Shown one piece after another: positions 16,626 to 24,848 of a stretch of DNA of 64,000 nucleotides. The DNA is from Senegalimassilia sp003474385 (lineage in GTDB: Bacteria > Actinomycetota > Coriobacteriia > Coriobacteriales > Eggerthellaceae): NCBI RefSeq assembly GCF_003474385.1, contig NZ_QUCY01000002.1:62001-126000 (forward strand), written 5' to 3'. Numbering within the stretch: position 1 is the stretch's first letter; each line of letters starts with the position of its first letter. Position numbers and translations under genes: made by a program. A model generated the notes under the pieces. The model did not search any database. It saw nothing but the letters and a program-made list of their open reading frames with translations, and was not told the origin of the DNA.

Positions 16626-18776
16626 TTATTCGTCGCTCTCGTCATAATACTCGGGGTCGGGCAGAAGATAGGCGGCGAACAGCATAATGCCCGAGGAAAC
16701 GACCAACGAAGCCACATCGGCAGGATCGGTGAAGGCGGATGCGGAAGGAGCCCCGCAAATCGCCGCCAAAACGAACCCGGCAACCAGCACCGCTGCACCC
16801 GCCAGCACGCCAAAGGACGCGAACAGCCGCGTGGGGCGCCAACGCAGCAGGGCGCAGGCTCCCGCCGCAAGCACCCAGCTCGCCGCCATGATCCATGTGC
16901 CCGGGTCCAACAGCATTGCCGCCATCCGGTCGATTACCGCATCGCTTGCGAATGCCGCCGTCGAGAAATGCCAGGTGGCAAGCATATCCCACCCCATGAA
17001 CGAGGCGCTTCCCAAGCCTGCCAGCATGAACCCGCATAGCACTTGGAACGCCGCGGTCGCCATCGCCGCAACCGGGCGCAGCGCAAAACCCGCCGCCAAC
17101 GGGCCGAGCGGCCCCAACCCGATCGCACCGGCAAGCGGCGTCGCCAGCGCGGCGTTCGCGGTCGCGTCGCCCGCACGGCCCAGGTACCACCACCATACGC
17201 CGGTGCCCGCCAGCAGCACGCATCCCGCAGCAGGCACGCCACACATCACCAGCATGGCCGACAGGGAGACGAACCCCAACAGCGCGCCCAGATGAGGACG
17301 AAGCGCGCCGGCAAGCGTGATGAGCAGCAGCAACCCCCAGAACAGGGGGTTGGTAAACCCTTCGGTCTGCGAGATGTTCTGCAGCGACAAAAACGCCAGC
17401 AGCGCCGACCCCGCCGCGCCGCACGCATGCGAGCCGAAGAACACCAGCTCGGGGGTGATGCGATCGCGCAACGGGATGCCCGGCTCGCGAGGCTGCGGCT
17501 CGGTCTCCTCTTCCTCATCCGGACCGGCCACGATGTCGGCCAGCTCCGCACGACCCTTCGCCGGGTCGCCCAAAAACGGCGAAAGCTCCTCCGCAAAATC
17601 CGCCACCGACTCGTAGCGTTCCTCACGCTCAGGGTCCAACGCGTAGAAGACGGGGTCGTCTGCGGCCGGGTCAAGGTTGTCCCAGCACAGCGACGGCAGC
17701 ACCAGCTCGCCGTCCTCGATGGCCTCCTGCGCTTGGAACAAGTTCGGCGCCAAGAAGGGATTCTCGCCCGCCAGCATCTCGTACGTCACCGACGCGAGCG
17801 CCCATTCGTCGCACCGCGCGTCAAGGTTCTCCTGGCGCATCTGCTCAAGCGGCATGTAACCGATGGTGCCGCCGCCAGCCACGCCGAATCCCTGCGCGTC
17901 GGCCAAGGTCGCCAGACCGAAATCAGTCACCTTCACCTGGCCCGATGCGTTGATGAGGATGTTATCGGGCTTGATATCAAGATGCAGCACGCCGTTCTCA
18001 TGCGCCACCTCAAGCGCATGCGCCACCGCCTCGAACACGGCAGCGACCACATCGAGCGTCAGCCGATCGTCGTGGTCGCGCAACAGCTCGGTGAGCGTCA
18101 TGCCTTCGACATATTCCATGATCAGGTACGCCGTGGAATCCTGGATCTCGAAGTCGTACACCGCGACGATGCTCGGGTCCGACAGCATGGCCGCCGTGCG
18201 GGCCTCGTCCAATCCAGGGATGCGCGAGAGCGTGCGCACCAGCGGGCGGCTGGCAGGGTCGACCGCATTCGTCAGGCTGACCGACTGACCGGGCAAAAGC
18301 TGGCTAGGGAATGAATCGGCGCTCGACGGGTCCGCAGGATCGAATCCCTCAAAGCCGGGCCCAACTTCGCGGGCAGGAGCGCTCGTCGGCTCCGCCGGCG
18401 CATCGGAGCCGTCGAGGACCCCAGCATCCTCGGAGCCCGCAAAACCCGTTTCTGCCGGCAAATCCTCCCACGGGGGAACGTCCGCCGGGTCGATGGCGGT
18501 CGCCGAAGATGCCGCGGAACCCGCCGTATGCGCGCCCATTAGGCCGAGGCCTTGAGAACCAGCCGAGCTTTCGCCGCGTTCATCAGGGAAAATATCAAGC
18601 GCATCTGCCCCGGGGAGGGCGGCGCGCAACAACTCGGCCTCGGATAGGGGGATGCACTTGATGGCCACCTTGCGCTGGATGCGCGTATCCCATGCCACCT
18701 GCACCGTACCGAAGCCGCCGACCCCCGCCTTGGCAAGGGGCTTGTATCGATTGAGTATCAGCTGCGTTTTAGTCAT
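16626..18776 (-). CDS. Membrane Ser/Thr protein kinase with a large insertion in the N-lobe
   Basis: The product has 716 residues. The kinase domain shows a glycine loop (AGVGGFGTV, 17-25) and VAIK with Lys40. About 140 acidic, Pro/Ser-rich residues (roughly 46-185) then separate strand beta-3 from helix alpha-C (LDEARTAAM, Glu191). The catalytic loop HLDIKPDN (265-272) lacks the usual Arg of HRD, and DFG is at 285-287. A linker of acidic residues follows. The C-terminal 230 residues form about five or six membrane helices without an extracellular PASTA domain. The ATG at 18776 has no ribosome-binding site and lies six bases after TATAAT, so the mRNA may be leaderless. Target proteins are unknown. 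Confidence 0.85.
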   Translation of the reverse strand: MTKTQLILNRYKPLAKAGVGGFGTVQVAWDTRIQRKVAIKCIPLSEAELLRAALPGADALDIFPDERGESSAGSQGLGLMGAHTAGSAASSATAIDPADVPPWEDLPAETGFAGSEDAGVLDGSDAPAEPTSAPAREVGPGFEGFDPADPSSADSFPSQLLPGQSVSLTNAVDPASRPLVRTLSRIPGLDEARTAAMLSDPSIVAVYDFEIQDSTAYLIMEYVEGMTLTELLRDHDDRLTLDVVAAVFEAVAHALEVAHENGVLHLDIKPDNILINASGQVKVTDFGLATLADAQGFGVAGGGTIGYMPLEQMRQENLDARCDEWALASVTYEMLAGENPFLAPNLFQAQEAIEDGELVLPSLCWDNLDPAADDPVFYALDPEREERYESVADFAEELSPFLGDPAKGRAELADIVAGPDEEEETEPQPREPGIPLRDRITPELVFFGSHACGAAGSALLAFLSLQNISQTEGFTNPLFWGLLLLITLAGALRPHLGALLGFVSLSAMLVMCGVPAAGCVLLAGTGVWWWYLGRAGDATANAALATPLAGAIGLGPLGPLAAGFALRPVAAMATAAFQVLCGFMLAGLGSASFMGWDMLATWHFSTAAFASDAVIDRMAAMLLDPGTWIMAASWVLAAGACALLRWRPTRLFASFGVLAGAAVLVAGFVLAAICGAPSASAFTDPADVASLVVSSGIMLFAAYLLPDPEYYDESDE

Positions 18777-18782
18777 GCGCAC

Positions 18783-18788
18783 ATTATA
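18783..18788 (-). promoter_or_regulatory. TATAAT -10 element positioned for a leaderless kinase mRNA
   Basis: TATAAT on the minus strand ends six bases before the kinase ATG. This would place transcription initiation at or next to the start codon. No strong -35 is seen at standard spacing. Confidence 0.5.
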
Positions 18789-18830
18789 TTGCAGGCACTT
18801 GCGCGCCATAGGTACATCAAATCCATTCGC

Positions 18831-18836
18831 TACAAT
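18831..18836 (+). promoter_or_regulatory. Probable -10 element for the nuclease gene
   Basis: TACAAT on the plus strand lies 32 bases before the TTG start of the nuclease. It shares a 92-base divergent region with the kinase promoter. The -35 is weak. Confidence 0.4.
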
Positions 18837-18868
18837 CGGCAGCCTAAGCAACAACAGAAAGGCCGCCG

Positions 18869-20032
18869 TTGAAAGATAACCGCACGCTTTCGCTTCCCCA
18901 GCGCATCGCCGCAGCATTAGCCGCCCTGGCGCTGGCGTTCTCGTTCGCACTTCCCGCAACGGGCTGTACCGTCAGCATCGGCGATAACGCCGCTGGATCC
19001 GGCAGCTCCATCAGCAGCTCAGACGGAAGCGCCGGCACATACGGTGGCTCCGACGACGCGCGATCCGCGCAGGCGACCATCGCCGACATCCCTGCGTATA
19101 CCGGCGCGCTGTGCATCGATATCAACCACGGCATGCCCGGGTTTACGGCACAGGACGAGGCGCGCGGAACGTTTATGCAGTTCAGCGACCTGGATTTCGA
19201 AGGCCGCTGCGGCACCGCTTTCGCACGCATCGGACCCGACACCGTATCCAACGAGAAGCGCGGCGACATCTCGCAAGTGCACCCGAGCGGCTGGGTGCAG
19301 CGCAAATACAGCTTCGTCGACGACGGCATGCTGTATAACCGCAGCCACCTGATCGCGCATCAGCTGTGCGGGGAAAACGCCAACGAGAAGAACCTGATCA
19401 CGGGCACGCGCACGTTCAATGCAGTAGGCATGCTGTATTACGAGGAGCTAGTGGGCGACTATGTGCGCAGCACGGGCAACCACGTGCTCTACCGCGTCAC
19501 CCCGCTGTTCGCCGCAAACGACCTGGTGGCGCGCGGGGTTCAGATGGAAGCGAAGTCCGTCGAGGACAACGGCGAAGCCGTGCAGTTCAACGTGTTCGTG
19601 TACAACGTGGAGCCAGGCGTGGCCATCGACTACGTGACCGGCGAAAGCTGGGAATCGTCCGAAACCCCGCAGGTCACCAGCAAAGGCAACGCCACCATCA
19701 CCACCGCAGCAGCAGCGCGAGCGGATAAGGCAGCAGCGGGAAGCGCCAACGGGAGCAATGCCGACGGCAGCAGCAGCGCCAACGGCAGTGGCGACGGGTC
19801 CGGCAGCGGGAGCAACGCCAGCAACGCCGACGGAACCGGCAGCAACAGCGCCGGCAACCAAAGCGCATCCGAGCAGCAGGACTATATCCTGAACGTGAAG
19901 AACAAGAAGTTCCACAAGCCCGACTGCTCCGCCGCCAGCGACATCTCAAACGCAAACAAGCAGGACTTCACCGGCACCCGAGACCAACTCATAGCCCGAG
20001 GCTACTCCCCCTGCGGCATCTGCAAACCGTAA
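18869..20032 (+). CDS. Lipoprotein DNA/RNA non-specific endonuclease (EndA/NucA-like)
   Basis: The product has 387 residues. A signal peptide ends in the lipobox LPATGC (Cys33), so the mature protein should be membrane-anchored outside the cell. The nuclease core contains NRSHLIAHQLCGENANEKN near 157-175, with a histidine and asparagine as in the EndA beta-beta-alpha-metal fold. A G/S/N/A-rich linker (about 290-335) leads to a C-terminal 45-residue cysteine module (KFHKPDCSAA ... YSPCGICKP) resembling the Ada-like metal-binding tail found on secreted nucleases. The start is TTG at 18869 after AAAGG. Likely roles are nutrient DNA degradation or DNA uptake. Confidence 0.85.
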   Translation: MKDNRTLSLPQRIAAALAALALAFSFALPATGCTVSIGDNAAGSGSSISSSDGSAGTYGGSDDARSAQATIADIPAYTGALCIDINHGMPGFTAQDEARGTFMQFSDLDFEGRCGTAFARIGPDTVSNEKRGDISQVHPSGWVQRKYSFVDDGMLYNRSHLIAHQLCGENANEKNLITGTRTFNAVGMLYYEELVGDYVRSTGNHVLYRVTPLFAANDLVARGVQMEAKSVEDNGEAVQFNVFVYNVEPGVAIDYVTGESWESSETPQVTSKGNATITTAAAARADKAAAGSANGSNADGSSSANGSGDGSGSGSNASNADGTGSNSAGNQSASEQQDYILNVKNKKFHKPDCSAASDISNANKQDFTGTRDQLIARGYSPCGICKP

Positions 20033-20182
20033 GTTGACATGGGGAGATCCTCGAGAAGCACGACGAGCAGCCGCTTATCAACGGATCACAGCAGATAGAA
20101 ATCGCTAGGGAAACAAAAGAAAGGCAAAACGGCGCGGCATTCATCTTTCATCTAAGAGAAACGCCACGGCACTACTTCGGAA

Positions 20183-21352
20183 TCAAACGCAACACTTAAA
20201 ACGCTTGTACTTCGCGATAAGGAAATTCTCGTTCGGGCGCAACGCCTTCTCTTTAGGCAAAAACAGCGGCGCACCATCAAGATCTGCGTATGATCCGTCC
20301 GAAATCCGTGAACTTGCTTCCAGACGCATCGAAGCAGGGTTAATACCCAGCAAATAGCTATCAAATAGCAAGTGAATATCGGAACGCAGCAAAATGCCGT
20401 TCTCCACAACATTGCTTTGGGTTCCGCGATAATCAAGGATATGCGCTGCTTGCAGCACCTCGTTCGTATCGAATCCCGTAACCGCGCAATGCCCCTCATA
20501 AGCCTCGAGCAGGTCTTTTCTAAAGGTTTGCTGCCCTTGACGCACCATACGACGAGCAACGGAGAAACGGCGGCGATCCTCTTCCATGCTTTCGGGATCG
20601 CTTGCCTCGTTTGATAGAGGCCCCTCGTCAACCGTTGCCGACTCCCTCATTTCGGCTTGCGGCGCCGCACTCGCAAACAAATGCTCGGTCTTAGGCGTAA
20701 CGGGCCCGTGCAAGGTGAACAACTCGTTCTCGGGATTGAACTCCTCAACGAACGCGAGAAAGCGCAGGTACGAACTCGAAGACGAGTTCTGCTGAAGGAA
20801 CACACCAACGGGAACGCCATCCATCAAGCAATTCACCAGCTTTTGATTCCATTGCATGTCGGTCGTTCCGCCGGAATTGTTTTGATGGGCCGAGTAGTAC
20901 AAGACCCATGTCCCATCGCCCAAATCGATTCGGGTACCATCGTTGTTCTCGCTATATAAGCTGTTATAGGCAACCGTCACCGTTGCCGCATACCTGTGGC
21001 GGCTCGGCACATGGATCCCACGCTACGCCACATGCTTAAACTTAACTCCAGGCAATGTGCTGCCATGGAATCGAGCGCCTTCTTTCCCCGTTTCATTCAT
21101 GAACCACGCATACAGGTTTCGATGGCTTTCGGGGTCATCTTCAAGAGGGATCAAACGCAACGCACGCTCGATCGATAGGTTCGTGTATGGAAGGAAGTCA
21201 TCAACGCACATCGAGCCATCAATGCGCGTCAATGGAAACGGCACTTCCGCCGTTTCCACCTTAGTCGATATGTTCCCATCGCTCAAAGCCATACTGCAAT
21301 TGTGCCAGCGTCCGCTCCGTTCGACAACAAGCAATCCGACAGAAGAGGTCAA
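20183..21352 (-). pseudogene. HNH endonuclease gene interrupted by an in-frame TAG
   Basis: Two ORFs, 21023-21352 and 20183-21010, lie in the same frame and are separated only by TAG (21023-21025) and four sense codons. The upstream part ends GVKFKHVA and the downstream part resumes RGIHVPSRHRY. The C-terminal part carries an HNH domain (HCAVTG, AAHI, SNVVENGILLRSDIHLLFD) like restriction-type PF13391 nucleases. The upstream part starts at TTG without a ribosome-binding site, right after another stop, so the 5' end may also be lost. The C-terminal piece could still be expressed from GTG at 21010 as a 275-residue protein. It is best read as a decaying restriction-like nuclease. Confidence 0.65.
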
Positions 21353-21411
21353 TGCGAAGTTTCATTGCGCAGCGGCAAGCTCTAGCTCGCACCCCGCAAA
21401 CGTTGCACGCC

Positions 21412-22116
21412 TTAAAACAACGTCCCCTGCCCGAACGTTACCGGGGCTGGCGGTTGCTCTGGGGCCGCCGTTAACGCAAGCCTTTCGCGATTTGCTAGCT
21501 TTTGCCAGTTGGCCACCAGGCTGGGCCACGGCGCACGCAACCACCAACGCGCCTCGGCGAGCGTTAGCGCCAGGGGCATACGGTTGTGCACGGGCGCAAC
21601 GTTGGCGTTCGGGCGCGTGGTCACTACCGAGAAGCGACCTTGACCGCATACCGTCGCCAGCAGCAGCGGCGAATCTTCGCCGCTTTCGAAACGATACTGC
21701 TGCTTGATTCGCCGCCCCGTTTTCGGGCTGCGTGTCGTTTGGGTCGCATGCGCTTCGAAGAAACCGCCCGTCACAACGATGCCGCGACCCTGCGCGATCG
21801 GCTGCTCCCACATACCCGGATTCGGCCCCATCGCCGTTTCCAAGCGCGTGTTGTACACGGGGCGTTGCTGCCATTCAACAGGGAATCCCCAGGTCAAACG
21901 TTCAACAGCCAGTTGGCTTTCCGGACCGCGGACGATTACGTCAACGCCCGCGCCAGGGAACGCATCCTCGCCCGGCTCAACCTGCGCTGTCGCGGCTTCA
22001 CCAGCCATCGGACGCGCAGGCCAATCGGGCTGCGCGTTCACAGGCGAATCCGCCTGCAGCTCGCGCACAACTTCCGCAACCTCATCCCATGTAACGACCG
22101 TGAACCTTCTGCACAC
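21412..22116 (-). CDS. SOS response-associated peptidase (SRAP, YedK/HMCES family)
   Basis: The product has 234 residues. SRAP proteins shield abasic sites in single-stranded DNA by forming a thiazolidine crosslink through the N-terminal cysteine. That cysteine is present at position 2 (MCRRFTV). Other conserved elements are YNTRLETA (Asn and Glu of the active site), GGFFEAH, and VHNRMPLAL (catalytic His and Arg). The start is GTG at 22116 with TAGGGG upstream. It lies just upstream of the broken HNH gene and next to a triple palindrome array. Expression in response to DNA damage is typical of the family, but no LexA box was recognised. Confidence 0.9.
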   Translation of the reverse strand: MCRRFTVVTWDEVAEVVRELQADSPVNAQPDWPARPMAGEAATAQVEPGEDAFPGAGVDVIVRGPESQLAVERLTWGFPVEWQQRPVYNTRLETAMGPNPGMWEQPIAQGRGIVVTGGFFEAHATQTTRSPKTGRRIKQQYRFESGEDSPLLLATVCGQGRFSVVTTRPNANVAPVHNRMPLALTLAEARWWLRAPWPSLVANWQKLANRERLALTAAPEQPPAPVTFGQGTLF

Positions 22117-22279
22117 GACAAACCCCTACTCGAAAGGATTCCGCCAGACCACCGGCACTACTCCGAACTCTTCCTTGAACTGCTGCGTGAGCCCGAACGT
22201 CTCGTATTGCATGAGCATGAACACGATTCCCTACCCCTGCTTCTTCTTAGGGTCCGCCCCGCCGCCCTCGACTTTTCAG

Positions 22280-22407
22280 TTATACGTTTTCGCGATTCGT
22301 ATAAAGAAGGGGCCTGGAATCTCATCTACTTTATACGATTTCCGGGATTCGTATAACTTAGCGCACGTTTTCGAGCGCTTCTTTATACGATTTCGCGTTC
22401 CGTATAA
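22280..22407. repeat. Array of three palindromes TTATACG-N(11-12)-CGTATAA at 51-52 bp spacing
   Basis: Near-identical palindromes occupy 22280-22304, 22331-22356 and 22383-22407. Each begins TTATACG and ends CGTATAA around a T/C/G-rich core (such as ATTTCGCG). Start-to-start distances are 51 and 52 bp, close to five DNA helical turns. The intervening sequences are not similar. The third copy abuts the groEL terminator. This is a likely operator or protein-binding array in the non-coding region between the SRAP gene and groEL. Confidence 0.75.
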
Positions 22408-22432
22408 AAACGGGAGCCCCGTAGGGCTCCCG
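22406..22432 (-). terminator. groEL terminator
   Basis: CGGGAGCCC pairs with GGGCTCCCG around a 4-base loop, followed on the minus strand by TTTTTAT. Two further hairpins (22461-22476 and 22479-22498) lie between it and the groEL stop. Confidence 0.75.
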
Positions 22433-22525
22433 TTCAGCGTGCTCTATTTGAAAGGACTGGCGAAGCCGAAGCTTCGCGTCGGGGAACTGCTTCCCCGATC
22501 AGCGCAGTAACTGCTTGCGCGACTG

Positions 22526-24124
22526 CTACCTCTCTTCCTCATCCTTCTTGTCAGCCTCGGTGATGCTGCAGTTGGTGATGAGGATGAGCGAGGCAACGGA
22601 CGCGGCGGCCTGCAGGGCCGTGACGGTGACCTTGGCCGGATCGGCAACGCCCATGGAGATCATGTCGCCGTACTTGCCGGTCTCGCAATCCAGACCGAAG
22701 CCGGGCTGTGCCTCAAGCGCCTTGGCAACCTCGACGTCGCCGTTATAGCCGGCGTTGCTGCACAGCGCGCGCATGGGCTCCTCGAGCGCCTTGCGCAGGA
22801 TGTCCACGCCGAAGCGCTCCTCCTCGTTGGCGGCTTCCACCTGGTCAAGCGCCTTGGACGCCTGGATCAGGGCAACGCCGCCGCCGGCCAGCAGACCCTG
22901 GCTTGCAGCCGAGCGCGTTGCGCGCAGGGCGTCCTGGATGCGGCTGCGGATCTCGTTCATCTCGGTCTCGGTTGCAGCGCCGACGCTCATGACGGCGATG
23001 CCGCCGGACAGCTTCGCCAAGCGCTCGCGCATGACGTCCAGCTCGTAGTCGGAATGCGGGTTCTTCAGCTCGTTACGGATGGCCTCGCAGCGCTTCTCGA
23101 TGGCCTCCTGCTTGCCCTTGCCGCCGATGATGAGCGTGCGGCTCTTCGTGATTTGCACGCTTGCGGCACGGCCGAGCATGCTCTTCTTGGCGTCTGCCAG
23201 CGACAGGCCGCGCTCGGGGGAGATGACCTCGCCGCCGGTGAGGATGGCCATGTCCTCCAGTTCCGCCTTGCGGCGCTCCTCGGCGCCAGGGCACATGACG
23301 GCTGCGCTGATGAGCGTGCCCTTCTGGCGGTTCATGAGCAGGGAGTTCAGGGATTCGCCGCGCACGTCGTCTGCCACGATGAGCAGCGGATGGCCGGACT
23401 GCATGACCTCCTCCAGCACGGGCACGACGTCCTTGAAGTTGTCAGCCAGACGTTGATCGGTGATCAGGATGTAGGGCTGCTCAAGTTCGCCGGTCATGGA
23501 GCCCATATCGTCGGCCATGTACGGGGAGATGAAGCCGCGGTCGAACAGCATGCCCTTCTTGACTTCCAGGTCGATGCCGAACTTGGTGGACTTCTCAACG
23601 GAGATGACGCCGTCCTGGCCGATCTCGTCCAGGGCCTCGGCGATCTTCGCGCCGATCTCGGGGTCGCCCGAGGAAACGGTGGCGATCTCGGCCATCTGCT
23701 CGCGCGTGGTCACCTGCGTGGCGGCCTTCAGCAGCTCGTCGGATGCGACGTCGGCGGCCTTCTGGATGCCGCGGCGCAGGGCCAGCGGGTCATTGCCGGC
23801 GGTAACGTAGCGCACGCCCTCACGCACGATGGCATCAGCGAGCAGCGTTGCCGTGGAGGTGCCGTCGCCAGCCTCGTTGTTCGCGGCGGTTGCTGCCTCG
23901 CGGACCACCTGCAGGCCCATCTTCTCCACGTGGTCGTATGCGCCCACGTGCGCAGCAACGGTAGCGCCGTCGTTGGAGACGTTGGGATGACGCTCGCCCT
24001 TCTTGGTGATGCCGACGTAACGGCCCTTCGGGCCGATGGTCACGCGCACCGCGTCGGCCAGCTTCGCCACACCGGTCGCAAGCTTCTCGCGCGTCTCGTT
24101 GTCGTATGCGATTTCCTTAGCCAT
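22526..24124 (-). CDS. groEL: Chaperonin GroEL
   Basis: The product has 532 residues and forms the Hsp60 folding chamber. Canonical blocks include VTIGPKGRYV, ATP-binding NDGATVA and EAGDGTSTAT, and GLLAGGGVALI. The C-terminus ends in charged residues (EADKKDEEER) and lacks the usual Gly-Gly-Met tail that lines the cavity in most GroELs. The ATG at 24124 follows AAGGAAGGGG. A CIRCE operator lies 54 bases upstream, so HrcA control is expected. No groES is adjacent in this window, so it is either elsewhere or the operon is split, as in some Actinobacteria. Confidence 0.95.
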   Translation of the reverse strand: MAKEIAYDNETREKLATGVAKLADAVRVTIGPKGRYVGITKKGERHPNVSNDGATVAAHVGAYDHVEKMGLQVVREAATAANNEAGDGTSTATLLADAIVREGVRYVTAGNDPLALRRGIQKAADVASDELLKAATQVTTREQMAEIATVSSGDPEIGAKIAEALDEIGQDGVISVEKSTKFGIDLEVKKGMLFDRGFISPYMADDMGSMTGELEQPYILITDQRLADNFKDVVPVLEEVMQSGHPLLIVADDVRGESLNSLLMNRQKGTLISAAVMCPGAEERRKAELEDMAILTGGEVISPERGLSLADAKKSMLGRAASVQITKSRTLIIGGKGKQEAIEKRCEAIRNELKNPHSDYELDVMRERLAKLSGGIAVMSVGAATETEMNEIRSRIQDALRATRSAASQGLLAGGGVALIQASKALDQVEAANEEERFGVDILRKALEEPMRALCSNAGYNGDVEVAKALEAQPGFGLDCETGKYGDMISMGVADPAKVTVTALQAAASVASLILITNCSITEADKKDEEER

Positions 24125-24178
24125 GCTATGAGCCCCTTCCTTGAGCACGTGCATAACGATATTTGCTACCAAAGAAAG

Positions 24179-24205
24179 TTAGCACTCTTTGTCTACGAGT
24201 GCTAG
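24179..24205 (-). promoter_or_regulatory. CIRCE operator (HrcA-binding) upstream of groEL
   Basis: TTAGCACTC, nine bases, GAGTGCTAG matches the CIRCE consensus with one change in the last base. It is the standard HrcA heat-shock operator and lies between groEL and the LOG gene. Confidence 0.9.
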
Positions 24206-24250
24206 ATGCAGGCAGGTATTTATGGGAAACGGGAGCGTTTCGTTACCTAT

Positions 24251-24784
24251 TTAGGCTTCCAGCCACGCCGCCAACGGCTCGGGGGAGTCGAACACGTCGC
24301 AGTTGCTGCGCCAGTCGGTAGAGTTGAGACCCGTGGCGGTCGCGCGGTCGAGCATCTCGACCAGCGGGTCGAAATAGCCGCCCACGTTCAGGATGGCGCT
24401 CTTCGCATCCAGCTCGCCGGCCTTCACCTGGGAGACGATGCCGAAGAACTCGTCGAACGTGCCCAGGCCGCCAGGCAAGGTGACGAACGCATCGGCCAGC
24501 GAGGTCATGCGCGTCTTACGGGTGGCAAGGTCGGATTCGCAGATCAGCTCGGTGCACGGGTACACGGGGCGTCCCTTCTTGTTCAGGCCCTCGGTGACGA
24601 CGCCTATGACGCTACCGCCCGCGTCACCCACGCCGTGCGCCACCGCGCCCATCAGGCCCACGTCGTAGCCCCCGAACACCAGGCCGTGCCCGTGCTCGGC
24701 CAACGTGCGTCCCAGCTCGTAAGCGGCATCGATGTACAGCGCATCCAGATCCCGGCTCGATGAGCCGAACGCGCATATCCTCAT
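24251..24784 (-). CDS. LOG family protein (cytokinin-activating-type phosphoribohydrolase fold)
   Basis: The product has 177 residues with a Rossmann fold of the TIGR00730 family. Family motifs are present: the GGYDVGLMGAVAHGV segment, RKTRM, and the catalytic PGGLGTFDE. Members hydrolyse nucleoside 5'-monophosphates to free base and ribose 5-phosphate, and bacterial members are often nucleotide-salvage or housekeeping enzymes. It precedes groEL on the same strand, but CIRCE separates the two. No signal peptide is present. Confidence 0.9.
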   Translation of the reverse strand: MRICAFGSSSRDLDALYIDAAYELGRTLAEHGHGLVFGGYDVGLMGAVAHGVGDAGGSVIGVVTEGLNKKGRPVYPCTELICESDLATRKTRMTSLADAFVTLPGGLGTFDEFFGIVSQVKAGELDAKSAILNVGGYFDPLVEMLDRATATGLNSTDWRSNCDVFDSPEPLAAWLEA

Positions 24785-24848
24785 GGCGAAACCCTTTCAA
24801 CCGAAAACAGTAACGCGCCCTAGCCTACACCATCGCGCAGCGTTTCGC

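Noticed and set aside
20033..20182. Search for a defence island around the nuclease, HNH and SRAP genes
   Set aside because: The nuclease is a secreted lipoprotein, SRAP is a repair protein, and the HNH gene is broken. No methylase, toxin-antitoxin or other defence partner is present, so no defence system is claimed.
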